A DNA stretch of 64,000 nucleotides from Pseudomonas gingeri. GTDB taxonomy: Bacteria > Pseudomonadota > Gammaproteobacteria > Pseudomonadales > Pseudomonadaceae. The stretch lies in the NCBI RefSeq assembly GCF_013385425.1, contig NZ_JACAQA010000016.1, forward strand, positions 1 through 64,000, in the 5' to 3' direction. Position 1 is the first letter of the stretch; every line of letters begins with the position of its first letter. A program made the translations under genes and the position numbers. Shown in pieces: positions 7,598 through 15,375 of this stretch. The notes under the pieces were generated by a model. The model searched no databases and was not told the origin of the DNA. It saw nothing but the letters and a program-made list of their open reading frames with translations.

Positions 7598-8614
7598 TCA
7601 GTTCTTGGCTTTGTCGACGATCTTGTTCGCGCCGATCCACGGCATCATCGAGCGCAGTTGCTCGCCGATGATCTCGATGCCGTGAGCAGCGTTGTTACGA
7701 CGCTTGGCGGTCATCGATGGGTAGCCGGTGGCACCTTCGCTGATGAACATCTTCGCGTATTCACCGTCCTGGATGCGCTTCAGAGCGTTACGCATGGCCT
7801 GGCGGGATTCGGCGTTGATGACTTCAGGGCCGGTCACGTACTCGCCGTATTCGGCGTTGTTGGAGATCGAGTAGTTCATGTTGGCGATACCGCCTTCGTA
7901 CATGAGGTCAACGATCAGCTTCAGTTCGTGCAGGCATTCGAAGTAGGCCATTTCCGGCGCGTAGCCCGCTTCAACCAGGGTTTCGAAACCGGCTTTGACC
8001 AGCTCGACGGTACCGCCGCACAGAACGGCTTGTTCGCCGAACAGGTCGGTTTCGGTCTCGTCCTTGAAGGTGGTTTCGATGATACCGGTACGACCACCGC
8101 CAACGCCGGCGGCGTAGGACAGCGCAACGTTCTTGGCGTTGCCCGAGGCGTCCTGGTAGATCGCGATCAGGTCAGGGATACCGCCGCCTTTGACGAACTC
8201 GGAACGCACGGTGTGGCCTGGAGCCTTCGGCGCGATCATGATCACGTCGAGGTCGGCGCGTGGCACGACCTGGTTGTAGTGGATCGCGAAGCCGTGGGAG
8301 AAGGCCAGGGTGGCGCCTTTCTTGATGTTCGGCTCGATTTCGTTCTTGTACAGCGCGGACTGGAACTCGTCCGGGGTCAGGATCATGACCAGGTCGGCAG
8401 CGGCAACAGCGCTGGCAACGTCGGTCACTTTCAGGCCATGGGCTTCAGCCTTGGCAACAGTGGCCGAGCCTTTGCGCAGGCCGACAGTTACGTCAACGCC
8501 GGAGTCTTTCAGGTTGCAAGCTTGTGCGTGACCCTGGGAGCCGTAGCCGATGATGGCGACTTTCTTGCCCTGGATGATCGACAGGTCGCAATCTTTATCG
8601 TAGTAAACCTTCAT
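7598..8614 (-). CDS. ilvC: Ketol-acid reductoisomerase (class I)
   Basis: NADPH-dependent isomeroreductase, second step of valine/isoleucine synthesis. At 338 residues it is the short class I form. The Rossmann fingerprint GYGSQGHAQ occurs at about residues 24-32, and the KARI knotted domain has the conserved ETDLFGEQAVLCGG and C-terminal AMRNALKRIQDGEYA segments. It is last in the ilvI-ilvH-ilvC order, separated from ilvH by 47 bases and closed by a strong terminator, so it is probably cotranscribed with the upstream synthase. Confidence 0.98.
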   Translation of the reverse strand: MKVYYDKDCDLSIIQGKKVAIIGYGSQGHAQACNLKDSGVDVTVGLRKGSATVAKAEAHGLKVTDVASAVAAADLVMILTPDEFQSALYKNEIEPNIKKGATLAFSHGFAIHYNQVVPRADLDVIMIAPKAPGHTVRSEFVKGGGIPDLIAIYQDASGNAKNVALSYAAGVGGGRTGIIETTFKDETETDLFGEQAVLCGGTVELVKAGFETLVEAGYAPEMAYFECLHELKLIVDLMYEGGIANMNYSISNNAEYGEYVTGPEVINAESRQAMRNALKRIQDGEYAKMFISEGATGYPSMTAKRRNNAAHGIEIIGEQLRSMMPWIGANKIVDKAKN

Positions 8615-8661
8615 GAAATTCCCCTTTATATCCAGGCCGTTCAGGCCGTTTGCAAGTTGGT

Positions 8662-9153
8662 TTAGATGCTGAGTACTTTGTCGCCGCGCGCAATACCGGT
8701 GACGCCACTACGGACGGTCTCCAGAATCGAGGCGGTGCCGATGGACTGAATGAAGCTGTCGAGCTTGTCGCTGGTACCGGTCAGTTGAACGGTATAGACG
8801 CTGGCGCTGACATCAACGATCTGACCCCGGTAAATATCGGTGGTGCGCTTGATCTCGGCGCGCTGGGCGCCAGTGGCCTTGACCTTGACCAGCATCAGTT
8901 CGCGCTCGATATGAGCACTTTCCGAGAGGTCCACCAGCTTGACCACTTCGATCAGCTTGTTCAGGTTCTTGGTGATCTGTTCGATGACTTCGTCATGCCC
9001 GACAGTAGTCAACGTCAGACGCGACAGGGTCGGGTCTTCGGTCGGGGCCACGGTCAGGCTTTCGATGTTGTAGTTGCGTTGCGAAAACAGGCCAACCACA
9101 CGGGACAGAGCGCCAGGTTCGTTTTCCAGAAGCAGGGAAATGATGTGCCGCAT
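8662..9153 (-). CDS. ilvH: Acetolactate synthase small (regulatory) subunit
   Basis: A 163-residue regulatory subunit that activates IlvI and gives valine feedback inhibition. The N-terminal ACT domain starts MRHIISLLLENEPGALSRV, with the glycine-containing ligand loop (NEPGALSRV...RNYNIESL). The C-terminal ACT-like half carries the conserved ERELMLVKV motif. The ATG lies one base after the ilvI stop codon (TAATATG), so expression is coupled. Length and motifs are normal for the IlvH/IlvN-long family. Confidence 0.98.
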   Translation of the reverse strand: MRHIISLLLENEPGALSRVVGLFSQRNYNIESLTVAPTEDPTLSRLTLTTVGHDEVIEQITKNLNKLIEVVKLVDLSESAHIERELMLVKVKATGAQRAEIKRTTDIYRGQIVDVSASVYTVQLTGTSDKLDSFIQSIGTASILETVRSGVTGIARGDKVLSI

Positions 9154-9154
9154 A

Positions 9155-10879
9155 TTAGGTACGCTCCGTCTTGCTCAGCCACATATCGCGCATGGAGCCG
9201 TCTTTGATCTGCATCGGGTAGACGTGCTCGCTGGTGTCGACCTGGATATCGAGGAATACCAGGCGATCCTTCATGGCGAACGCTTCTTCCATCTTCGGCT
9301 TCAAGTCTTTCAGATCCGTGATACGGATACCGACGTGACCGTAGGCTTCGACCAGCTTGACGAAGTCAGGCAGCGATTCCATGTACGAGTGCGAGTGACG
9401 GCTGCCGTAGCTCATGTCCTGCCACTGGCGGACCATGCCGAGCACACCGTTGTTCAGGCTGACGATCTTCACCGGCAGGCCGTATTGCAGGCAGGTCGAC
9501 AGCTCCTGGATGTTCATCTGGATGCTGCCCTCACCCGTGACGCACGCGACGTCGGAGTCAGGGAAACTCAGCTTCACACCCATGGCCGCGGGGAAACCGA
9601 AGCCCATGGTGCCCAGGCCGCCAGAGTTGATCCAGCGGTTGGGCTTGTTGAACTTGTAGTACTGCGCCGCGAACATCTGGTGCTGGCCCACGTCGGAGGT
9701 CACAAAGGCATCGCCCTTGGTCACTTCGCACAGGGTCTCGATCACGGTCTGTGGCTTGATGATGCTGCCGTCGCCCTTGTCATAAGGGAACAGGCCGCGG
9801 TCGCCGCGCCATTCGTCGATCTGCTTCCACCAGCTGGCCACCGACTCCTTGTTCGGAGTCTCGCCGATTTCCTTGAGGGTCGCGACCATTTCGGTCAGCA
9901 CGCTCTCCACCGGCCCAACGATAGGCACGTCTGCCTTGATGGTCTTGGAGATCGATGCCGGGTCGATGTCGATATGGATGATCTTGGCGTTCGGGCAGAA
10001 CTTCGACGGGCCGTTGATCACCCGGTCGTCGAAACGCGCGCCCACGGCCAGGATCACATCGGCGTGGTGCATGGTCAGGTTGGCGGTGTAGCTGCCGTGC
10101 ATGCCGAGCATGCCGACGAACTGCCGGTCGGTGCCAGGGTAGGCACCCAGGCCCATCAGGGTATTGGTGACGGGCAGGTTGAGCATTTTCGCCAGCTCGG
10201 TCAGCGGCGCGGAGCCACCCCCGAGGATCACGCCGCCGCCCGCATAGAGCACCGGACGCTTGGCCGCCAGGAGCATTTCCGCCGCCTTGCGGATCTGGCC
10301 GGAGTGGCCACGTACCGCCGGGCTGTAGGAACGCAGCTTGGCTTTTTTCGGGAAGACGTATTCGAATTTCTCGGCCGGGTTGGTCATGTCTTTCGGGATA
10401 TCGACAACGACAGGACCAGGACGACCGGATTGCGCCAGGTAGAACGCCTTCTTCATGACTTCCGGGATTTCCGAAGCGTGCTTGATCATGAAGCTGTGCT
10501 TCACGATCGGCCGGGAGATACCGATCATGTCGGTTTCCTGGAACGCATCGGTGCCGACCAGGGTGCTTGGCACCTGACCGGAGATGATCACCATCGGAAT
10601 GGAGTCCATGTACGCCGTGGCGATACCGGTGATGGCATTGGTTGCGCCAGGACCGGATGTCACCAGGACCACGCCGGCTTTACCGGTGGCACGGGCGTAG
10701 CCGTCGGCCATATGGGTCGCGGCCTGCTCATGACGAACCAGGATGTGGGTGACATCCGGCTCCTTGAACAGGGCATCGTAGACATGAAGGAGAGCACCAC
10801 CCGGGTACCCGTAGATGTACTTGACGCCTTCGTCACGCAAAAAGCGGACGAGCATCTCACCGCCAGATAAAAGCTCCAC
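9155..10879 (-). CDS. ilvI: Acetolactate synthase large (catalytic) subunit
   Basis: ThDP- and FAD-dependent condensation of pyruvate, or of pyruvate with 2-ketobutyrate, the first common step to branched-chain amino acids. I take the GTG at 10879 (574 residues, VELLSGGEMLVRF): AGAGGTG precedes it, and an upstream frame to 10918 would add 13 residues foreign to the family. Catalytic Glu is in RHEQAATHMADGYARA (about residue 47-60). The ThDP-Mg motif reads GEGSIQMN rather than the textbook GDG, which I recall as usual in Pseudomonas. A long 5' leader precedes it. Confidence 0.97.
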   Translation of the reverse strand: MELLSGGEMLVRFLRDEGVKYIYGYPGGALLHVYDALFKEPDVTHILVRHEQAATHMADGYARATGKAGVVLVTSGPGATNAITGIATAYMDSIPMVIISGQVPSTLVGTDAFQETDMIGISRPIVKHSFMIKHASEIPEVMKKAFYLAQSGRPGPVVVDIPKDMTNPAEKFEYVFPKKAKLRSYSPAVRGHSGQIRKAAEMLLAAKRPVLYAGGGVILGGGSAPLTELAKMLNLPVTNTLMGLGAYPGTDRQFVGMLGMHGSYTANLTMHHADVILAVGARFDDRVINGPSKFCPNAKIIHIDIDPASISKTIKADVPIVGPVESVLTEMVATLKEIGETPNKESVASWWKQIDEWRGDRGLFPYDKGDGSIIKPQTVIETLCEVTKGDAFVTSDVGQHQMFAAQYYKFNKPNRWINSGGLGTMGFGFPAAMGVKLSFPDSDVACVTGEGSIQMNIQELSTCLQYGLPVKIVSLNNGVLGMVRQWQDMSYGSRHSHSYMESLPDFVKLVEAYGHVGIRITDLKDLKPKMEEAFAMKDRLVFLDIQVDTSEHVYPMQIKDGSMRDMWLSKTERT

Positions 10880-10906
10880 GTTGTTCACCTCTAAAACGCC
10901 AGAATA

Positions 10907-10930
10907 CCGTCCACGCACACTGGAGGACGG
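10907..10930 (-). other. Hairpin in the ilvI leader near the ribosome site
   Basis: CCGTCC (10907-10912) and GGACGG (10925-10930) can pair, about 30 bases upstream of the GTG start of ilvI. On the minus strand a loosely U-containing stretch ending in GTTTT follows. It could be an attenuator stem or simply leader structure. Confidence 0.3.
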
Positions 10931-10980
10931 GTCTTAATAGGTTTACTTCTCAGCAGAGCATGAGCGACGGTGGTCGCCGA

Positions 10981-11097
10981 CTACGTCAGCACTGACTGAG
11001 CAAGTATTGGGAGTGCCCCAAATGTTGCGGGGGTTTCCCACCCAGCGCGAGGTAACGCGTTGCGGGTGTAACAGGTCGGCGCGGATGTGCGCCTCAT
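10981..11097 (-). CDS. Candidate ilvI leader peptide (38 codons)
   Basis: A short frame lies inside the ~260-base leader, starting about 44 bases from the predicted transcript start. Its last 12 codons encode LPILAQSVLT plus two preceding residues, rich in Leu/Ile/Val and using the rare codons ATA and CTT. A GCGAC-CACC-GTCGC hairpin follows the stop. That is the layout of an amino-acid attenuator. Against it, the ribosome site is poor, and the peptide's first half has no obvious constraint. I call it only on position and codon content. Confidence 0.3.
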   Translation of the reverse strand: MRRTSAPTCYTRNALPRAGWETPATFGALPILAQSVLT

Positions 11098-11147
11098 GAT
11101 CTGCCGAGTGGGCCTGCTTCTGGCAGTCCCTCTACAGCGGACTTTGG

Positions 11148-11176
11148 ATTGTTCTGATTCGTCCCGTCCAAGTCAA
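11148..11176 (-). promoter_or_regulatory. Predicted sigma-70 promoter of ilvIHC
   Basis: On the minus strand TTGACT (11171-11176) is separated by 17 bases from AACAAT (11148-11153), a 4/6 match to the -10 consensus. Transcription would start near 11141, giving a leader of about 260 bases before ilvI. Confidence 0.5.
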
Positions 11177-11283
11177 GTTATCTTGTGAGCTTTCTTCGAA
11201 CTAAGCACATGACAACGCAGAAGAAAACCTTTCACGAGGGAATGTGCTACGTTGCTTATCGCATTGTCTGACAAGGAAACCTG

Positions 11284-11715
11284 ATGCGTAGAAGCATTCT
11301 GATGGCGGGCCTGCTACTCGCCTTGAGCCCGCTGTGCCAGGCCGGGCCGATCTACAAATGGGTCGATGCCCAGGGCCAGACGCATTTCGATGCACAGCCG
11401 CCGGCCGGGCAAACGGCCACCGTGGTGACCCCGGCAATCGGCAATGTCCCCGCGCCGCCACCCAGCCCCGCCGTACCGGCGAGCACGCCGCTGGGCGACC
11501 AGAAAGCCATCGACGCCAAGGTCAAGAAGCAGATTGCCGATCAGGAATTGGTGCGCAAAGCCTATTGCGAGAAAGCGCGGACCAACCTGGCCCAGCTGGA
11601 AAACAATGCGCGAGTGCGTGAAGAGGTCAATGGCGAAGTGCGCCGCCTGACCGATGAAGAACGCCAGACACGCTTGATAGAGACGCGCAAGAGCATCGAG
11701 GAAAACTGCTCGTAA
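11284..11715 (+). CDS. DUF4124 domain secreted protein
   Basis: A 143-residue small envelope protein of unknown function. Residues 1-20 are a Sec signal (LLLALSPLCQA). The DUF4124 signature follows directly: IYKWVDAQGQTHFDAQPP at about 23-40. A Pro/Ala linker then leads to a charged helical C-terminus (about 75-143) with two cysteines. AAGGAAACC supplies the ribosome site. It is transcribed divergently from ilvI. DUF4124 is a small beta-rich domain common in proteobacterial periplasmic proteins; no biochemical role can be assigned. Confidence 0.85.
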   Translation: MRRSILMAGLLLALSPLCQAGPIYKWVDAQGQTHFDAQPPAGQTATVVTPAIGNVPAPPPSPAVPASTPLGDQKAIDAKVKKQIADQELVRKAYCEKARTNLAQLENNARVREEVNGEVRRLTDEERQTRLIETRKSIEENCS

Positions 11716-11801
11716 CTGTGGGAGCTGGCTTGCCAGCGATGACTGCCGGAAGATCGATGCAGGCCTCAAGGGCCTCATCGCCGGCAAGCCAGCTCCTACA
11801 G
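11716..11801. repeat. REP doublet between DUF4124 and yqcC genes
   Basis: An inverted pair of REP-type elements: GTGGGAGCTGGCTTGCCAGC at the left, and its near-complement GCCGGCAAGCCAGCTCCTAC at the right. It fills the convergent gap exactly, starting just after one stop codon and ending before the next. This REP variant differs from the one at 75-167. Confidence 0.85.
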
Positions 11802-11802
11802 G

Positions 11803-12132
11803 TCAGCGGGTCTCGGCAATCAGCTGGTCAAACTGCGCCAGCAACCGCTGCAAACCGCGCCCCTGCCCCGGCCGCTGGGCATAGACCATTTCGGCCATGG
11901 CCAGAATCCCGGACGCATTGGGCAGCGGCAGATCCGCCTCGAGGATCAGCTTCATCCTCGGCAGGAAAATCCATTGCAGCCACTGCTCGAACTCCAGGGT
12001 ATCGACACTGAAGGGTTCGACACTGGCCAGGGCCTCGACGCTGGGCGGCTCCTCATCCCAGCAGCCCTGGGCCCGCAACTCCCGCTCGATCAGCAGGAGT
12101 TGCTCGGCAATCAACGGAAAACGTGCATCCAT
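11803..12132 (-). CDS. YqcC family protein (DUF446)
   Basis: A 109-residue, acidic, predicted all-helical cytosolic protein matching the YqcC family: ERELRAQGCWDEEPPS near residues 16-31, FEQWLQWIFLPRM near 48-60, and the AEMVYAQ segment. In enterobacteria yqcC lies next to the pseudouridine synthase truC; here it overlaps the preceding TPR lipoprotein stop by one base (TGATG). The molecular function is unknown. Confidence 0.85.
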   Translation of the reverse strand: MDARFPLIAEQLLLIERELRAQGCWDEEPPSVEALASVEPFSVDTLEFEQWLQWIFLPRMKLILEADLPLPNASGILAMAEMVYAQRPGQGRGLQRLLAQFDQLIAETR

Positions 12133-12911
12133 CAGTAACCAGCCCTGGCCTTCTGCTGTGCCTGGGCGGCACCCGCGGCATCACCCTGCTTGCTCCGCGC
12201 CTGGGCAATGATACCCCAGAGGTTGGCTTGCAGATCCGGACGGCCGTTGGCGAAGCTCAGGCCGCGACGGGCCAGTTGCTCGGCTTGCGGCGCATCACCC
12301 TGGGCCATGCGCACCTGGGCCAGGCGATAAAGTACTTGCGGTTCACGCGGCGCCACGCGCTGGGCGCGCTCAAGGCTGGACGAGGCACCATTGAGGTCGC
12401 CACTGGATTGCTGCTGCTGGGCGGTGGTCAACAACGCCAGCACCGGACCGTCCAGTTGCTCGTCAGCGGACAAACCACCGCTGTTGTTCGACGGAATACC
12501 GCTCGGCGCCACCGGGCTCGGCATGTTGTAAGCACCCTGATTGACCGGCGGGCTGTACGCGCCCTGGTTATAGGCACCCGAGTCACCCGGCACGGCCTGG
12601 ATCGGCGCGTTGTTCGAAGGTCCTGGGGTAATCGGCCCCGGGGTGAACGGCTCGGTACTGATCGGTGCCGAGGTTGTCGCCCCACCACCCGGAATCATCA
12701 CCACCACGCCGGAATCCTGCGGCACCGCCTGGGTCTGGCTTGGCACCGGCCCCTTGGTGATGGTCTTGCGGAAACCGCCAGTGGACGAGATCCGCTCGTT
12801 GTTGGAGACCGCGGTCCCCGAATCGACCACCGGGATCGAACCCCGTGGCACGCTGGAACAACCACCCAGCACGGTCAGTGCGGCAAAAGCTGGAATCCAC
12901 CACTTGTTCAC
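12132..12911 (-). CDS. Tetratricopeptide-repeat lipoprotein
   Basis: The 259-residue precursor has a lipobox LGGC (Cys18), so it is a lipoprotein. Residues of about 25-150 are a Pro/Gly/Ser/Asn-rich, likely disordered region. Residues of about 165-255 contain TPR-like helical repeats (SLERAQRVAPREPQVLYRLAQVR...GDAPQAEQLARRGL). It sits 16 bases downstream of mrcB on the same strand, so a scaffold or cofactor role for the synthase, like that of outer-membrane lipoprotein activators, is attractive but unproven. It does not look like LpoB itself. Confidence 0.8.
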   Translation of the reverse strand: MNKWWIPAFAALTVLGGCSSVPRGSIPVVDSGTAVSNNERISSTGGFRKTITKGPVPSQTQAVPQDSGVVVMIPGGGATTSAPISTEPFTPGPITPGPSNNAPIQAVPGDSGAYNQGAYSPPVNQGAYNMPSPVAPSGIPSNNSGGLSADEQLDGPVLALLTTAQQQQSSGDLNGASSSLERAQRVAPREPQVLYRLAQVRMAQGDAPQAEQLARRGLSFANGRPDLQANLWGIIAQARSKQGDAAGAAQAQQKARAGY

Positions 12912-12927
12912 GTCAAACCCTCTTCGC

Positions 12928-15258
12928 TCAATTCAACCAGCCCTTGACCCAATCCATCACTTCGGTGGCCGGCGCAGGGGCCACGCCACCACACGACGCA
13001 CCGGGTACCGGTTCACTGCCGCGAATATACGGCATCTGCACCGCGCCCGGGCAATTGGCATCGGAGCCTTGCCCGGTATGCGGATCGACCCAGGCCTGGA
13101 CCACGTTATCCGGCTGCGGCATATCCAATGGCAGCGGATCGGCCTTGCGCATGAAACTGGTCCAGACCTGCAAGGCGCCACTGGCACCTGTGAACGGTGT
13201 CTTGCCGTTGTCATCGCGACCGAGCCAGACCACCGCCAGCAGGTCCTGGCCGAAACCGGCGAACCAGCTGTCCCGCGAGTCGTTACTGGTACCGGTCTTG
13301 CCGGCCAGGGTCAGGGTCTTGGGCAGGACGTTGTAGACCCCGCTCCCGGTACCCTCGCGCATCACCCGCTGCATCGCCGCCTGGATCAGATAGATCGAGC
13401 CCGCATCGAAACGCTGCTGGATCTGGAACGGATAACGCTTGAGCGGCTGGCCCTCGGCCGTCAGGACACTGCGAATCCCCCGCATCGGCGTATTGAAGCC
13501 GCCGTTGGCCAGGGTCTGGTACATGGTCGCGATATCCATCGGCGTCATGCTCGCGGCACCCAGCAACATCGACGGAAAGGCCGGGAACTCACGGGTAACA
13601 CCAAGGCGTCCGAGGGTCTTGAGGACATTCGGCACGCCAACCTCCAGGCCCAGTCGAGCGGTCGACAGGTTGTAGGAATGCGCCAGGCCCTGATAGAGGA
13701 AAATCGTGCCGTGGGAACGGCGGTCAAAGTTCTGCGGCTTCCAGATCTGACCGTCGGCGCCTTTCACCGAGAAGGCTTCGTCCGACAGCCAACTGGTCAG
13801 CGTGTACTGGCTGGGTTTCTCCAGCGCCGTCAGATACACCGCCGGCTTGATCAGAGAACCCACCGGCCGCACCGCATCCAGCGCCCGGTTGAACCCGGCA
13901 AAACTGGCCTGGCGACTGCCGATCATGGCCTGGACCTCACCGGTTTCCGGGTTGGTCACCACCATGGCCGCCTCGATATCGTCACTGCCCTTGCGCCCGG
14001 CCAGGCGTTTGAAGGTGTCGTTGACCGAAGCCTCGGCCTTCATCTGCAGGATCGGGTCGAAGCTGGTGAAGATGCGCAGGCCTTCCTCGGTCAAGTCTTC
14101 GTCGCGGTAGTCTTCGCGCAGTTGCCGCTTGACCAGGTCGAGGAAGCCGGGGAACGAACTGTCCGCCAGGCTGCCACGGGCAGTCACCCCCAGCGGCATT
14201 TTCTTCGCCGCCGCGACTTGCTCGGCGCTGGCCACGCCCTGCTGCTCCAGCAGGTCGAGCACCAGGTTACGCCGTTCCAGCGCGCGATCCGGGTAACGTC
14301 GCGGGTTGTAATAAGACGGCCCCTTGACCATGCCCACCAGCAACGCCACCTGATGCAACTTCAGCTCCGCCAGGGGCTGGCTGAAGAAGAACTGGCTGGC
14401 CAGGCCGAAGCCGTGCACCGCGCGCTGGCCGTCCTGGCCGATAAAGACCTCGTTGAGGTAGGCCTCGAGAATCTCTTTCTTGTCGTAATGCAGCTCCAGC
14501 AGCATGGCCATCATGGCCTCGGTGAGCTTGCGGCTCAGGCTGCGTTCGTTGGTCAGGAAGAAGTTCTTGACCAACTGCTGGGTCAGGGTACTGCCGCCCT
14601 GGCGCATCTGTCCGGCCGAGGTATTGACCCAGATGGCCCGGGCAATCGACTTGGGCGAGACGCCGAAGTGATGATAGAAATCCCGATCCTCGACCGCCAC
14701 CAGGGTGTCGAGCAGGTACGGCGGCACCTGGTCGATCTTGATCAGGATGCGGTCTTCGAGGTTCTTCGGGTACAGGCCGCCGATCAGCAGCGGCTCAAGG
14801 CGCACCACCGAGAGCTTCGCGCCGTTGAGCGAGGACAGCTCGGCCACATAGTCGCCGGAGAAGCGCACCCGCACCGGCTGGGCCGACTCCATGCCTTCAT
14901 AGAACTGGAAGCCACGGGTGTTCAGGTCCACGGTATTGCCGTTGACCGCCGCCGCCCCCGGGCCATTGGCCACGGGTTCACGACGATAACCGAGGGCATC
15001 GAGTTCGGTAAGGAAGTCTTCCTTGCTCAGTTTCTGGCCGGCGAACAGCTCCAGCGGCCGGGCATAGACCTTGGCCGGGATGGTCCAGCGCTTGCCGGAG
15101 AACTTCTCCTGCACGATGGCATCGAGGTAGACGGCAAAACCGGCCAGCACGACGAGGCCCACCAGGCTGAGCTTGATCGCCCAGCCAAGCCAGGGGCGCA
15201 GGCGGCCGGCGGGAGGTTTGGATTTGGCGCGGGAACGGGGGGATCGGGTACGAGTCAT
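12928..15258 (-). CDS. mrcB: Penicillin-binding protein 1B (bifunctional glycosyltransferase/transpeptidase)
   Basis: Class A PBP that polymerises and cross-links peptidoglycan. The 776-residue protein has a basic cytoplasmic tail, one TM helix (about residues 26-48) and a UB2H-like region. The GT51 domain has catalytic Glu in EDRDFYHHFG and the motif QGGSTLTQQL (about 230-275). The transpeptidase has SxxK as GSLIKP, SxN as SYNLS, and KTGT near 660. The C-terminus is Cys-containing and Pro-rich. All catalytic motifs are intact. It leads an operon with the TPR lipoprotein and yqcC. Confidence 0.97.
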   Translation of the reverse strand: MTRTRSPRSRAKSKPPAGRLRPWLGWAIKLSLVGLVVLAGFAVYLDAIVQEKFSGKRWTIPAKVYARPLELFAGQKLSKEDFLTELDALGYRREPVANGPGAAAVNGNTVDLNTRGFQFYEGMESAQPVRVRFSGDYVAELSSLNGAKLSVVRLEPLLIGGLYPKNLEDRILIKIDQVPPYLLDTLVAVEDRDFYHHFGVSPKSIARAIWVNTSAGQMRQGGSTLTQQLVKNFFLTNERSLSRKLTEAMMAMLLELHYDKKEILEAYLNEVFIGQDGQRAVHGFGLASQFFFSQPLAELKLHQVALLVGMVKGPSYYNPRRYPDRALERRNLVLDLLEQQGVASAEQVAAAKKMPLGVTARGSLADSSFPGFLDLVKRQLREDYRDEDLTEEGLRIFTSFDPILQMKAEASVNDTFKRLAGRKGSDDIEAAMVVTNPETGEVQAMIGSRQASFAGFNRALDAVRPVGSLIKPAVYLTALEKPSQYTLTSWLSDEAFSVKGADGQIWKPQNFDRRSHGTIFLYQGLAHSYNLSTARLGLEVGVPNVLKTLGRLGVTREFPAFPSMLLGAASMTPMDIATMYQTLANGGFNTPMRGIRSVLTAEGQPLKRYPFQIQQRFDAGSIYLIQAAMQRVMREGTGSGVYNVLPKTLTLAGKTGTSNDSRDSWFAGFGQDLLAVVWLGRDDNGKTPFTGASGALQVWTSFMRKADPLPLDMPQPDNVVQAWVDPHTGQGSDANCPGAVQMPYIRGSEPVPGASCGGVAPAPATEVMDWVKGWLN

Positions 15259-15375
15259 GGCGGCGGATTATACGCACTTTATTGATGATCAACATGTACG
15301 TCCGGCGGTTTGCACCTGAGCCCGCAGCAGCCATAATGACCGCTTTGAATTTACCGTCCCCTTGAAGGATCGCCA

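Noticed and set aside
12610..15285. 891-codon open frame opposite mrcB
   Set aside because: Shadow of mrcB, rich in His/Arg/Gln as expected for antisense of GC-rich coding DNA.
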